Of a stretch of 64,000 bases of DNA, positions 11,390-21,427 are shown piece after piece; the first letter of the stretch is position 1; each line of letters begins with the position of its first letter. The translations under genes were made by a program, and so were the position numbers. The DNA comes from Zygnema cylindricum (taxonomy: Eukaryota > Streptophyta > Zygnematophyceae > Zygnematales > Zygnemataceae), in assembly GCA_037447655.1 (NCBI GenBank), contig JBBHKE010002092.1, positions 198,327 to 262,326 of the forward strand, read 5' to 3'. The notes under the pieces are model-generated. The model made no database searches. It was not told the origin of the DNA and saw only the letters and a list, made by a program, of their open reading frames with translations.

Positions 11390-13030
11390 GATTAGATCAT
11401 CAATAGTGGTGCCAGACATCACCTCTCTCCTCGATCTGATTGGTTTACTCATTTAACTCCTTTGATCTCCTCTATGCATATTTGTTTAGGGGACAACCAA
11501 ATACTATTGGCCACTCACTCTGGCCACGTCCGCGTTCCAAATTCCTCGATTTTCATTGAGAATGTCCTTTTAGTCCATGGCTTAGCTAGGAATTTATTTT
11601 GATAAAGATAGCGTTTAATTTTTAAGCAAAAAGGAAAAAATTAGCGTAGGTTTTGGAATAACAAAAAGACTATGTATTTTTTACAATCATACCATCCTAA
11701 AAATCTTTCTACATCAAGTGTTAGCGTCCCTTTTGCTTTAAATGCTTGTGTAGACAACTTTTCCCTTTGGCATTATCGCTATGGGCATTTAAATAGCGTT
11801 AGCTCAACTTCTTTGCCAAATCTTGTAACCAGAATCAACTCTTTTTCTAACAAAAAAACTGATTTTTGTCATGGGTTCATTCAAGGCTAAATGCCACGTC
11901 AATCTTTCAGTATCAATACTACCATTATCATTGAAACACTTGCAATCATTCAAGCCGACGTATGCGGTCCGATGCGCACATGCAATTTTGGTGGCTCATT
12001 GTACTTTGTCTCTTTCATCGATCATGCCACCCGTTTTTCCCATGTGTACACAATTTGTCATAAATCTGAGGTTTTTGCATGTTTTAAAGAATTTTAAGCG
12101 CTTGCAAAAAAATTTCACAACAAATGCATCAAGGCTTTACGTATTGACAATGGTGGCGAGTTTATGTCTCACCAATAATCCGCCTTCCTAGCTCTCCATG
12201 GCATCTCGCACCAGTTGAGTGCACCATACACTCCCCAACTGAACTCTGTTGTCGAAAGGTACAATCGTACTTTAGTTGAAATGGCTCGATCTATGTTGTT
12301 TTTCGCAAATTTGGCTTTATCTTTTTGGGCCGAGGCAACCATATGCGCTAACTATCTTCGTAACTTGTGCCCAACAAGTGCTAGGCCTAACATTACCCCC
12401 ATGGAAGCGTGGTCCTCTATAAAACCCGATGTGCGCCACCTTCGTACCTTCGATTGCGAAGCGTGGTATAAGGACCTCACCCATTCTATCGAGAAATGGG
12501 GCGCTTGCATGTTTCGTGGAACGTTTGTAGGGAATGCCCCGAACTTAAAAGCCTACTACATTTGGTGCCCTTCGCGTTGTCGTGTGATCAGCACACACGA
12601 TATTGATTTCAACAAATCCCCCTTTCTCCAAACTCTCTCCCGTCCTCTCCTGTCGACTTCTCCTCTTATCCCTCTCTTTGTGATTTCCCCACCCCAATCC
12701 AATCCCCACCCGACTTTATTTCTCTCTCAGTTCCCCCACTTTCCCCACCTCCTCTCCCTTCTCTTCATCCCACCCCTCTTATCAATGACCCCATCATCTC
12801 AAATGATCCTTCTCCCTCCCCATCTCGGTCCTCTCACATTACCCATGACGACGATCCTCTCTTTTCCTCTCTTCCGTCCACTATACTCCCTCCCCCTCCC
12901 CTCTTTTTAGAACCCTACCCTCTTTTATCCCCCACAGATGTCCCCCCTGATACATCTCGTCGATACCCGACCACATCTCGTGGTCCTCTGTCTCGCCTCA
13001 TTGAGACCATAGGTCATTGTAACAGTAATT
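11390..13030 (+). pseudogene. Copia protease, GAG-pre-integrase and integrase remnant (family 2)
   Basis: From 11396 the frame reads IINSGARHHLS where copia proteases have a DSGA active site; the Asp codon is now AAT (11402-11404). Then come FSLWHYRYGHLNSVS (GAG-pre-integrase), DVCGPM and FIDHATRFSHVY (integrase core), RIDNGGEF (second Asp) and VVERYNRTL (Glu), FWAEATICANYLRN, and a degraded C-terminal region ending near RYPTTSRGPLSRLIETIGH. Several stops and frame changes break it (11602, 11888, 12096, 12176). Reverse transcriptase is absent from this copy. Confidence 0.8.
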
Positions 13031-13069
13031 GCGGATAGAACTTTTTTATAAAGGGGTATTTAGGTGTTA

Positions 13070-13985
13070 TGTTTATAGAGTATTAAATTTGGTAGACGTC
13101 CGCAAAAAGAATCACGCTATTTGGAGTTATTTTTTAAAAGTTATAGCGATGTGTGTACTTAGGTGATAGCGTGGGGTCTAAAATAACAAGTGGGTATCAT
13201 TGAAACGGGTTAAGGGTCAAGTTAGTACCGAAATTACGCGTGTACGTTTCATAAAGTTCTAATGAAACGTTTAGTAAGCACGGTGGTTCGTTTCATACAA
13301 GTTTTAGTACGAAACATCACTTTCACTTAAGGGAATTTCGTAGTAAGTTTCGCGTGCGAAATTTGTTACGCACGATCGTTCGAAGTTGCGTTTTGTTTGG
13401 CGCGCACTTTTGCACGTAAATGTTACGTATTGAAAGGTAACGTTTGATTGGTTAGTAAAGTACTAAGTAGTTAGTAAGAGATTTCGCACGTTTTTGCATT
13501 GGTCAGTCTTAGTCCTTGTTGATCAATGATTGGCCCAGGTACAAGCCTATTAAAACAGAGCTTTGACTCTAGCCTAGCGAGTGGAGGTCGATGATGGATA
13601 AATAGTGAAGTGTAAGAGGAGAGTAGACATCTTTTCCTTTGGAAAAATTTGTTAAAATTCCGGCTGATCTTGGTCCTTAGCAATTAATACCAAATTGGAG
13701 AAAAGGCATTTTGCATTGAAATCTCTTACTAACTAAATAGTGTTTTAGTAGTTAAGAGATAGAATTATTAAGAGTGGAGAGTGGTGGAAAACTCTTTAAA
13801 AAGAAGGGTTGATCCACGAGGGCAAGAGACCAATCTTATGTTATGTGGACAGAAGCTTACTCTAATTTAAAGTTTATCCTTATGTGAGTATTGTTTGATG
13901 TGGATGTTTATCTTCCAATGTGTGGAATGTGTGGTTGGGATTGTTTGTAGTAATGGGATTTTTTTGAGAGGTAGGAGATCCTGTT
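13070..13985 (+). mobile_element. 5' LTR, truncated, of a gypsy-like element
   Basis: The block starting GGTAGACGTCCGC and running through GAAACGGGTTAAGGGTCAA, TAGTACGAAACATCACTTTC and AGTAAGAGATTTCGCACG matches, with divergence, the 3' LTR at 32912-34158. It lacks the first roughly 300 bp of that LTR and joins copia debris on the left. A primer-binding site follows at 13991. Confidence 0.75.
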
Positions 13986-13990
13986 ACATA

Positions 13991-14002
13991 TGGTATCAAA
14001 GC
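13991..14002 (+). other. Primer-binding site close to the initiator tRNA-Met type
   Basis: TGGTATCAAAGC sits a few bases after the LTR end. Plant retrotransposons commonly use TGGTATCAGAGC, complementary to the 3' end of initiator tRNA-Met; this site differs by one base. It supports the LTR end near 13985 and plus-strand orientation. Confidence 0.75.
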
Positions 14003-14812
14003 TTTGGCTAGAAACCTGGGAGAAGTTTGCTCACCCGAAAATCGACTGCTATGACCGGTGAGGGTGCTCTGACCTGTGTCGGTGGAACCACAATGTGAAG
14101 TGGTAGGGGATTGGAGGGAAACTAAGTGACCACACTGCCAGCGGCGCCTGGTTAGATGTGGGGCGTGCTTAGGACCTAAGGACTAAGGCGGGGTGGGCAG
14201 TGTAGCCACCGCTAAAGCTCACTCAAATTACCTAGAGGCTAGACAAACTTGCCTTCTCCTAGCAATGATTCATGTTTAGAGGGAAGGTTTGAAGCCATGA
14301 AGGGTGAGGATGTGAGGATTAGAGTGTAAAAGATCTTGATGTAGTGGGAAGTGGGAAATTTGCTAATGGAGGAGAAGGAAAGTAGAGTACTTTACTTCTT
14401 CAAGAGCAAAGGAGTCCTGAAATGACTTAAAACTAATCAAACCTTAAATCTTACCTTTGAGAGCTTTCAATTTTGCTATTGCAAAATTTGTGGGGAAATT
14501 CTTACCTTTTGTTTTAATGTTGGGAAATTGAAAATTTGAATTTGTACTAACTTACAGTAAATGTCTTTTTAATTTCAGATCTTGATCTTTTCAAAGGATT
14601 TGCTAAGGAGAAGAAGTCTTGGATTGGAGCAATCTGAGGACTTCAAATTTGCATCAAATTTAACTGGGAAATTATACTTTATCTTTCTTTTGCTTGATTT
14701 CATTGTGTAACAATAGCAAATTCTGCATAGAAACGTGGAATGGAGAATGCATTGAATGTGTTGAATGTTAGGATTTGGTACTGAGAACTCTGTTAGCGAC
14801 GAGTTATTCTCG
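14003..14812 (+). mobile_element. Untranslated leader of the gypsy-like element, truncated
   Basis: Sequence downstream of the primer-binding site and before the next inserted LTR fragment. No gag coding sequence can be read. It is labelled leader only by position. Confidence 0.4.
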
Positions 14813-14972
14813 TGAAACTCTGAGACCTCCATAAGTCCTCAGAGTAGACAGCTTCCAAGAAGCCTCTAGGATAATCCTGACCCCTTTGTGTTTCAGCAAA
14901 AATAACTGCCACCCTGGCAGACAAAAACTCTGACCACCTGCACCCCTGTGAAGGCAAGACTCCCCTGAGTCG
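14813..14972 (-). repeat. LTR terminal fragment of the tRNA-like LTR group
   Basis: TGAAACTCTGAGACCTCCAT through GCCACCCTGGCAGAC and GACTCCCCTGAGTC is the antisense of the last 160 bp of this LTR group. It is cut off at copia integrase sequence on its right. Confidence 0.7.
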
Positions 14973-15252
14973 AGTTTATGTCTCACCGATTCTCCGCCTT
15001 CCTAGCTCTCCATGGCATCTCGCACCAGTTGAGTGCACCATACACTCCCCAGCAAAACGGCGTTGTCGAAAGGAACAATCGTACTTTAGCTGAAATGGCT
15101 CGATCTATGTTGTTTTTCGCAAATTTTCCTTAATCTTTTTGGGCTGAGGCAACCATATGCGCTAACTATCTTCGTAACTTGTGCCCAACAAGTGCTAGGC
15201 CTAACATTACCCCCATAGAAGCGTGGTCCTCTATAAAACCCGATGTGCGCCA
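14973..15252 (+). pseudogene. Copia integrase fragment, left half (family 2, second copy)
   Basis: It reads EFMSHRFSAFLALHGISHQL, APYTPQQNGVVERNNRTLAE and SFWAEATICANYLRN up to SIKPDVRH, with one stop (FP*SFW). The same protein resumes at 20096 (FRTFGCEAWYKDLTHS) on the other side of the element at 15253-20095, so that element inserted into it. The TPQQNGVVER box carries the integrase Glu. Confidence 0.85.
15248..15252. other. Target-site duplication CGCCA, left copy
   Basis: CGCCA immediately precedes the 5' LTR and recurs at 20096-20100 right after the 3' LTR. The uninterrupted relative at 12438-12460 has the sequence once, which confirms a 5-bp duplication. Confidence 0.9.
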
Positions 15253-15449
15253 TGTTGATATTTGTGTATTTTCTAGGTCTTTTATAAAGATAGCAAAAGG
15301 CAGAGGCAGTCTGCCTCTAACTCCCCTCTCCATGCCCCCACACTTGTTGTAGTCACTGAAGGCTTGATAGGGAGTTAGAACTATGGCTGCCTATGCCTTC
15401 TAGTAAGACATGAGTAGAAATTGGTAGACTTACTAAAACGGTAGTTTGG

Positions 15450-15520
15450 TAGACACAGGATTCGATCCTGTTACCTAGACTTCATCTAACGCCCAGTAGA
15501 CGTTAGCTTTATCCAATAGT
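15450..15520 (-). promoter_or_regulatory. tRNA-like segment, antisense in the LTR (copy 1)
   Basis: On the minus strand, TATTGGATAAAGC (15518-15506) resembles a pol III A-box. CTAACG and CGTTAG can pair as an anticodon-like arm. ACAGGATCGAATCCTGT (15471-15455) is a perfect 5-bp T-arm with a 7-base loop and B-box GGATCGAATCC. A TTTT run follows within about 30 bases. Function as a promoter is inferred. Confidence 0.65.
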
Positions 15521-16281
15521 GTATAACCAATGTTAAAGTATATAGGATACGTTAAGTATTTAAATGTGTCTTTTGCGGTATGTGTCATTTAACAAATTAC
15601 GGGACAAACTATACATGGAAAGGGATTAGACCGCACGAAATACGGACCGCACGGAATTAACGAAATGACATTTCATTTCGACGGTCCGGATGGAATATAT
15701 GATCTGAATCGACGGCCGTGGCGTGAGCCGGGATTCCGGAGTGGGCGACGTGGCGTTTTCGGGCACCGCCACCTCGGATGACACGTGGCAAGTTCCTGCA
15801 GGATTGCGGGATTTCCGGAACGCAAGATGACAAATCCGAATGTGACAAATGTCACAGTATGACGCTGTCGTACATTGGTCGTACAGAAAGTACTCCGGCA
15901 CCTGTACTTTATGTACGGTACAGACATAATTGGTCCGTACTTCAACTGGTTCCATGTCGACGCGGATTTCAACGGTTAACGAGGAATGACGACCGTTGAA
16001 ATTCAACGGTCAACAGAAATTAGTTCGACGAGTCAAAATGACACGCGGCATCATCCTATTGGATACCGGAGAAGAAATGGACAGAACGGCGACGACGTTT
16101 TCGCCACATGGCATGCCTCGAGTGGTGCCGAATATTTCCGTACATAAAGTACGGTGGCTACCGTACTTTCTATGTACATTATGTAGTATGTTGCAATTTG
16201 ATTGGTCTAGAGGGGTTGTGAGTAGGTTTTAGGACTTAGAATATTTTTGGTAGGTAGCCGCCTCTCCCAGAGAGCATCTTG

Positions 16282-16290
16282 TATAAAAGG
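16282..16290 (+). promoter_or_regulatory. TATA box of the 5' LTR
   Basis: TATAAAAGG precedes the likely R region of the LTR and is identical at 19721 in the 3' LTR. Its location about 375 bp before the LTR end suits a pol II LTR promoter. Confidence 0.65.
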
Positions 16291-16636
16291 CAAACTTTGG
16301 TCAGCCATCACTATCAATTTACTTGACCATTTCCAGTGATTCTCTTTGTTACGGACTCAAGGGAGTCCAAGCTACACAGGGGTGTAGTTGGTCAGAGTGT
16401 TTGCCTGCCAGGGTGGCTGCATTTCTAAGGGAAAGTCAAAATGGGGAATGTTATCCAAAACTCATATTCTAACTTTGCATTCTGTGGTGGAACTGAGCAC
16501 ACAGAAAGTCTTATTTCACAGGGGTGAAGCTGTAATGGGGTACTGATTGTCAAGGGGTCAATCATTTGGGTTTATATAAACTTGGAGTCGTCACCATCTA
16601 GATTAGCTTCTTTGGACCTGCGAATTCTGTGTGGCA

Positions 16637-18673
16637 ATGGAGCCCATAGAATTTCAGGTTATGGGCCCACCATCTAGGGTGCCTATGTTTGATGGAAGAG
16701 ACTTCACTTATTGGGAGTTTACGATGGAGGGATTGCTTTTTGAAAAACACTTGTGGGGTATTGTATCAGGACAAGTGAGGTGTCCACCAACGAGCTTTGG
16801 AGAAACTCACTACGGAGATTCATCTGGGACTTCCCAGAAAACCAACCGGATTTCAGATGCAACGGAAGGTGAAAGGAAGATCATTGCCATGGAAGGGGGA
16901 AAAGGGGAGAAGGAAAAAGGAACACCGATGGTGATGGGAGCTAGGCTCTCGGCTACAGTTCCACTTGTACGGACTATAACTGAACCAAAAACTGAAGAAA
17001 ATGATAGAAAAATATGGGAATACAAAAACACTATAGCAAAACATCTCATACTTAGATACGTGTCTAAGTCTATAGCTATCACTCTTTTAAATCTAACGAA
17101 GTCTTCGGAAATTTGGGAAACACTAGTTCAAATTTATAAGAGTGAGACTATACAGAGGCAGCAGTTAGTAAAACAAGAGATAGAGGCCTATGTTTATAAA
17201 GGCGGTAGCATGATAGAGTTTTGCAATGATATTGCTGCGTTATATGTTGAGCTTGCTAGTGCAGGGTATGTAGAATCTGAGGAGAGAAAGATTAATACAC
17301 TAATCATGAAACTCCCGGATGAGTATGAAAACATAATTAACCGTATGCAAGAAATGGATGGCTCCTCATGGACTTGGAGCATTACCATGGGGATGATTCT
17401 TGTGAGGGAAAGCACTTTGGAGCTTCGTAGGGGAAGTGACAGGGTGAATGCACTAACAACTGGTGGTGACTGGCGGAAGCATGATGGGAGGAATGGCGGT
17501 GACAAGCGGAAGCGTGATGAGAGGAGTGATGGTGATTGGCGGAAGCGTGATGTGAGGAAGAAAGACAAAGGTAAACCTTATCGGAACTTTGGTGTAAAGA
17601 GAGGGAGAGGAAAAGAAAGGGGAGCTTTGAAAAAAAGGGTTTGCTTCTTTTGTAGAGAATCGGGTCATTACATGGAGGAATGTCCTCGTTTGGAGGAACT
17701 TAGAAGTTGTAATGTGGATGAAGAGGAAGAAGGGGAAGAGGAGAAAGAGGATGAAGATATTTTGGAGCTTCTCCACATCGGTAGTATGGAGAAGAGTGAA
17801 AAACATACAAAAATTCCACGAAGGCAACAGTGTGCTTTTGGAGGTATAAGGGAAGTAAAGAGAGAGGAGGTACTTGAGAGAGTTAGATTTGATGAGGATG
17901 TGAAGGAGGGTAGAAAGCATGACTTAGAAATGAGAAAGTTAGATCTAGGATCCATAATTGAAAACGTGGAAAACAAAATTAATGAGGATAATTTTATAGA
18001 TATTTTGGAAACAGAAAACTGGTCGGAAAGGGAGACTTCAAGGGATTCCGATGAAAGGGGAGAAGTAAATCTAGAGGGGGTTTTAAATGATAGGGGGGAA
18101 GAGGAATATTTAATGAAAGGTTTAGGGGAGGAGAAATATTCATTGGGAATCAATATAGAAAGTGATAGTGGAAAGAATTCCATGGGAGAGAGTGAGGAAA
18201 GTTTAGAAAATGGGGTGAGCATCGTTGAAAAAAATATGAGTACGGAAGAAGTAGATCTTATGAGGAACCTAGTGAGGACACTTGTTATTTGGGAAAACTT
18301 AGGGGGTAATGGGTTTAACATCACTAATAGGAGTGATGCCATTTATAAAGATGTGCTTGTAAAAGGGTTAGCATCTGGGTGTGTGTTGCAGATTGGAGAT
18401 TGGGCTGGCTGTTTGAACTACAAGATCGAAATTGAACTTTGTGTGGATGGAAGAGGGGTGAGGTGGATAAAATCTTTGCTCAGATTTATGAAAAGTGGGA
18501 TGCTAAATAAAATGTGTGATCATCAAGATGGAATGTTTCATTTAGCTGGTCTAAAAGACTTTTTAAAATATGAGGGTATTGTCTTAAATTTTTATAAAAA
18601 GAAAAGGAAAAAGAAAAGAAAAACGGGGAGGGAGTGTTTGTTTATTTGTGTGTGGGAGTCGAAAGGAAAATAG
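16637..18673 (+). CDS. Gag protein of the non-autonomous element, fused to an RNase H relic
   Basis: The ATG at 16637 lies inside the 5' LTR, and 20 bases of coding sequence (MEPIEF and part of Q) come from the LTR; the protein has 678 residues. N-terminus MEPIEFQVMGPPSRVP is shared with the copia gag at 40718 (minus). The middle (about residues 110-280) is UBN2-type gag: IYKSETIQRQQLVKQEIEAY, INTLIMKLPDEYENIINRM. A repeated basic stretch (DWRKHDGRNGGDKRKRD) precedes one zinc knuckle, CFFCRESGHYMEEC, at about 336-349. A highly acidic spacer (DEEEEGEEEKEDEDILELL) follows. The last about 110 residues (NITNRSDAIYKDVLVKG, CVLQIGDW, VRWIKSLLRFMKSG) align to the copia RNase H terminus but look degraded. 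The frame is fully open, suggesting that gag function is or was recently kept. Confidence 0.85.
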   Translation: MEPIEFQVMGPPSRVPMFDGRDFTYWEFTMEGLLFEKHLWGIVSGQVRCPPTSFGETHYGDSSGTSQKTNRISDATEGERKIIAMEGGKGEKEKGTPMVMGARLSATVPLVRTITEPKTEENDRKIWEYKNTIAKHLILRYVSKSIAITLLNLTKSSEIWETLVQIYKSETIQRQQLVKQEIEAYVYKGGSMIEFCNDIAALYVELASAGYVESEERKINTLIMKLPDEYENIINRMQEMDGSSWTWSITMGMILVRESTLELRRGSDRVNALTTGGDWRKHDGRNGGDKRKRDERSDGDWRKRDVRKKDKGKPYRNFGVKRGRGKERGALKKRVCFFCRESGHYMEECPRLEELRSCNVDEEEEGEEEKEDEDILELLHIGSMEKSEKHTKIPRRQQCAFGGIREVKREEVLERVRFDEDVKEGRKHDLEMRKLDLGSIIENVENKINEDNFIDILETENWSERETSRDSDERGEVNLEGVLNDRGEEEYLMKGLGEEKYSLGINIESDSGKNSMGESEESLENGVSIVEKNMSTEEVDLMRNLVRTLVIWENLGGNGFNITNRSDAIYKDVLVKGLASGCVLQIGDWAGCLNYKIEIELCVDGRGVRWIKSLLRFMKSGMLNKMCDHQDGMFHLAGLKDFLKYEGIVLNFYKKKRKKKRKTGRECLFICVWESKGK

Positions 18674-18888
18674 ACTAGAAAATAAGGGGAGTGTTGATAT
18701 TTGTGTATTTTCTAGGTCTTTTATAAAGATAGCAAAAGGCAGAGGCAGTCTGCCTCTAACTCCCCTCTCCATGCCCCCACACTTGTTGTAGTCACTGAAG
18801 GCTAGATAGGGAGTTAGAACTATGGCTGCCTATGCCTTCTAGTAAGACATGAGTAGAAATTGGTAGACTTACTAAAACGGTAGTTTGG

Positions 18889-18959
18889 TAGACACAGGAT
18901 TCGATCCTGTTACCTAGACTTCATCTAACGCCCAGTAGACGTTAGCTTTATCCAATAGT
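18889..18959 (-). promoter_or_regulatory. tRNA-like segment, antisense in the LTR (copy 2)
   Basis: Copy in the 3' LTR of the same element, identical in the boxes: A-box-like TATTGGATAAAGC (18957-18945) and T-arm ACAGGATCGAATCCTGT (18910-18894). Confidence 0.65.
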
Positions 18960-19720
18960 GTATAACCAATGTTAAAGTCTATAGGATACGTTAAGTATTT
19001 AAATGTGTCTTTTGCGGTATGTGTCATTTAACAAATTACGGGACAAACTATACATGGAAAGGGATTAGACCGCACGAAATACGGACCGCACGGAATTAAC
19101 GAAATGACATTTCATTTCGACGGTCCGGATGGAATATATGATCTGAATCGACGGCCGTGGCGTGAGCCGGGATTCCGGAGTGGGCGACGTGGCGTTTTCG
19201 GGCACCGCCACCTCGGATGACACGTGGCAAGTTCCTGCAGGATTGCGGGATTTCCGGAACGCAAGATGACAAATCCGAATGTGACAAATGTCACAGTATG
19301 ACGCTGTCGTACATTGGTCGTACAGAAAGTACTCCGGCACCTGTACTTTATGTACGGTACAGACATAATTGGTCCGTACTTCAACTGGTTCCATGTCGAC
19401 GCGGATTTCAACGGTCAACGAGGAATGACGACCGTTGAAATTCAACGGTCAACAGAAATTAGTTCGACGAGTCAAAATGACACGCGGCATCATCCTATTG
19501 GATACCGGAGAAGAAATGGACAGAACGGCGACGACGTTTTCGCCACATGGCATGCCTCGAGTGGTGCCGAATATTTCCGTACATAAAGTACGGTGGCTAC
19601 CGTACTTTCTATGTACATTATGTAGTATGTTGCAATTTGATTGGTCTAGAGGGGTTGTGAGTAGGTTTTAGGACTTAGAATATTTTTGGTAGGTAGCCGC
19701 CTCTCCCAGAGAGCATCTTG

Positions 19721-19729
19721 TATAAAAGG
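19721..19729 (+). promoter_or_regulatory. TATA box of the 3' LTR
   Basis: TATAAAAGG, the counterpart of the box at 16282. In a 3' LTR it could drive transcription into flanking DNA on the right, which here is dead copia sequence. Confidence 0.5.
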
Positions 19730-20095
19730 CAAACTTTGGTCAGCCATCACTATCAATTTACTTGACCATTTCCAGTGATTCTTTTTGCTACGGACTCAAG
19801 GGAGTCCAAGCTACACAGGGGTGTAGTTGGTCAGAGTGTTTGCCTGCCAGGGTGGCTGCATTTCTAAGGGAAAGTCAAAGTGGGGAATGTTATCCAAAAC
19901 TCATATTCTAACTTTGCATTCTGTGGTGGAACTGAGCACACAGAAAGTCTTATTTCACAGGGGTGAAGCTGTAATGGGGTTCTGATTGTCAAGGGGTCAA
20001 TCATTTGGGTTTATATAAACTTGGAGTCGGCACCATCTAGATTAGCTTCTTTGGATCTGCGAATTCTGTGTGGCAATGGAGCCCATAGAATTTCA

Positions 20096-20100
20096 CGCCA
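20096..20100. other. Target-site duplication CGCCA, right copy
   Basis: Partner of 15248-15252; it directly follows the 3' LTR end ATTTCA. Confidence 0.9.
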
Positions 20101-21427
20101 CTTTCGTACCTTCGGTTGCGAAGCGTGGTATAAGGACCTCACCCATTCTACCGAGAAATGGGGCGCTTGCCTGTTTCGTGGAACATTTGTAGGGAATGCC
20201 CCTAACTCAAAAGCCTACCGCATTTGGTGCCCTTTGCGTTGTTGTGTGATCACCACATGGGACGTTGATTTCAACAAATCCCCCTTTCTCCTAACTCTCT
20301 CGCGTCCTCTCCTGTCGACTTCTCCTCTTATCCCTCTCTTTGTGATTTCCCCACCCCAATCCAATCCCCACCCGCCTTTATTTCTCTCTCATTTCCCCCA
20401 CTTTCCTCACCTCCACTCCCTTCTCTTCATCCCACCCCTCTTATTATTGACCCCATCATCTCAAATGATCCTTCTCCCTCCCCATCTCGGTCCTCTCACA
20501 TTACCCATGACAATGATCCTCTCTTTTCTTCTTTTCCGTCCACTATACTCCCTCCCCCTTCCCTCCCTTTAGATCCCCACCCTCTTTTACCCCCCACAAA
20601 TGTTCCCCTTGATTCTTCTCGTCGATACCCGACCAGATCTCGTGGCCCTCCGTTTGGCCTCATTGAGACCATGGGTCATGCATCCCTTGTTTGCGCTTAT
20701 TCAACTGGTGCATCTGCCTCTCTAGTCTCCACTCCCCTCTCTCTCAAATCCGCTCTCAAACACCCTGACTCTCACCTTTCGAAAAGTGCAGTTGACGCGG
20801 AGTATACCGCCCTCATATCCACCAACATTTGGAATCTTGTTCTTTTTCCTTCAGGTCGCAAAGCCATCGGTTCAAAATGGATTTTCTGCGTTAAACAAAA
20901 AGCAGACAGATCCGTCAACATATTCAAAGCCCGATTGGTATCCAAGGGATTCTCACAAATTGAAGGTATAGATTTCACTAAAACTTATGCTCTAGTTGCT
21001 CGTCTCACGTCAATTCGCCTTCTCCTTGCATTAGCTGCTGAACATGTTTCCATGTTCATCAAATGGACGTAAAAAATGCCTTTTTGAATGGTGTCCTCTC
21101 GGAAAATATTTATATGCAGCAACCTGGAGGGTACGTGTCCCCTGACTTGAACATTTCGTCTGTCACCTCATCAAAACAATATACAGTTTGAAACAATCTC
21201 CTCATGTTTCGAACCATACTATCAACGCCACTAAGAAATAAGGCTTCACTCGCATTGACGCTGACTTTATCATCTATTCTTATGGCTCGGGTGCTTCATT
21301 AATCATCTTTGCAATTTTTGTTGATGACCTCATCCTTGTTGGTTAGTCTCTTTTTGAGATTTCCACTGTAAAAATTCTTCTTCAACGTCATTTTGACATG
21401 AGTGACCTAGGTGAATGTAGAAATCGA
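20101..21427 (+). pseudogene. Copia integrase C-terminus and reverse transcriptase remnant (family 2, second copy)
   Basis: It continues the protein cut at 15252: FRTFGCEAWYKDLTHSTEKW, GTFVGNAPNSKAYRIWCP, then a Pro/Ser/Leu-rich linker. The reverse transcriptase begins with SAVDAEYTALISTNIWNLV, AIGSKWIFCVKQKADRSV, KARLVSKGFSQIEGIDFTKT, then after a frame change MDVKNAFLNGVLSENIYMQQ, and VDDLILVG near 21320, which keeps the catalytic Asp pair. Stops and frame shifts break it repeatedly. The remnant is cut at about 21427 by the next LTR. Confidence 0.8.

Larger units (their letters stand above)
15253..16656 (+). repeat. 5' LTR of the gag-only element
   Basis: It is 1404 bp long with TG...CA ends. 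It carries an antisense tRNA-like segment (15450-15520), a TATA box at 16282 and, in its last 20 bp, the gag start codon and first codons. It is rich in GTAC words such as GTACGGTAC near 15913. Confidence 0.93.
15253..20095 (+). mobile_element. Non-autonomous LTR retrotransposon, gag-only (TR-GAG-like)
   Basis: Two LTRs of 1404 bp each (15253-16656 and 18692-20095) begin TGTTGATATTTG and end GAATTTCA; in the portions compared they differ at only a few scattered bases, so the insertion is young. They flank a 2035-bp internal region with a single long ORF. Target duplication is CGCCA. No protease, integrase or reverse transcriptase is present; the ORF joins gag to a relic of the RNase H end. 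This matches the terminal-repeat-with-GAG class of plant elements, which would need enzymes from an autonomous copia such as the relative of the element at 35432-41614. Confidence 0.93.
18692..20095 (+). repeat. 3' LTR of the gag-only element
   Basis: It is 1404 bp, the same length as the 5' LTR. Differences seen are few, for example GGGGTTCTG for GGGGTACTG near 19980 and GGCACC for GTCACC near 20030. The sequence AATAAGGGGAG just before it (18680-18691) is a short purine-rich polypurine-tract candidate. Confidence 0.93.

Noticed and set aside
15626-16232. Sets of identical short frames in both copies of the 1404-bp LTR (also 19065-19671)
   Set aside because: Duplication is explained by the LTR pair; none has a domain, and frames overlap on both strands.
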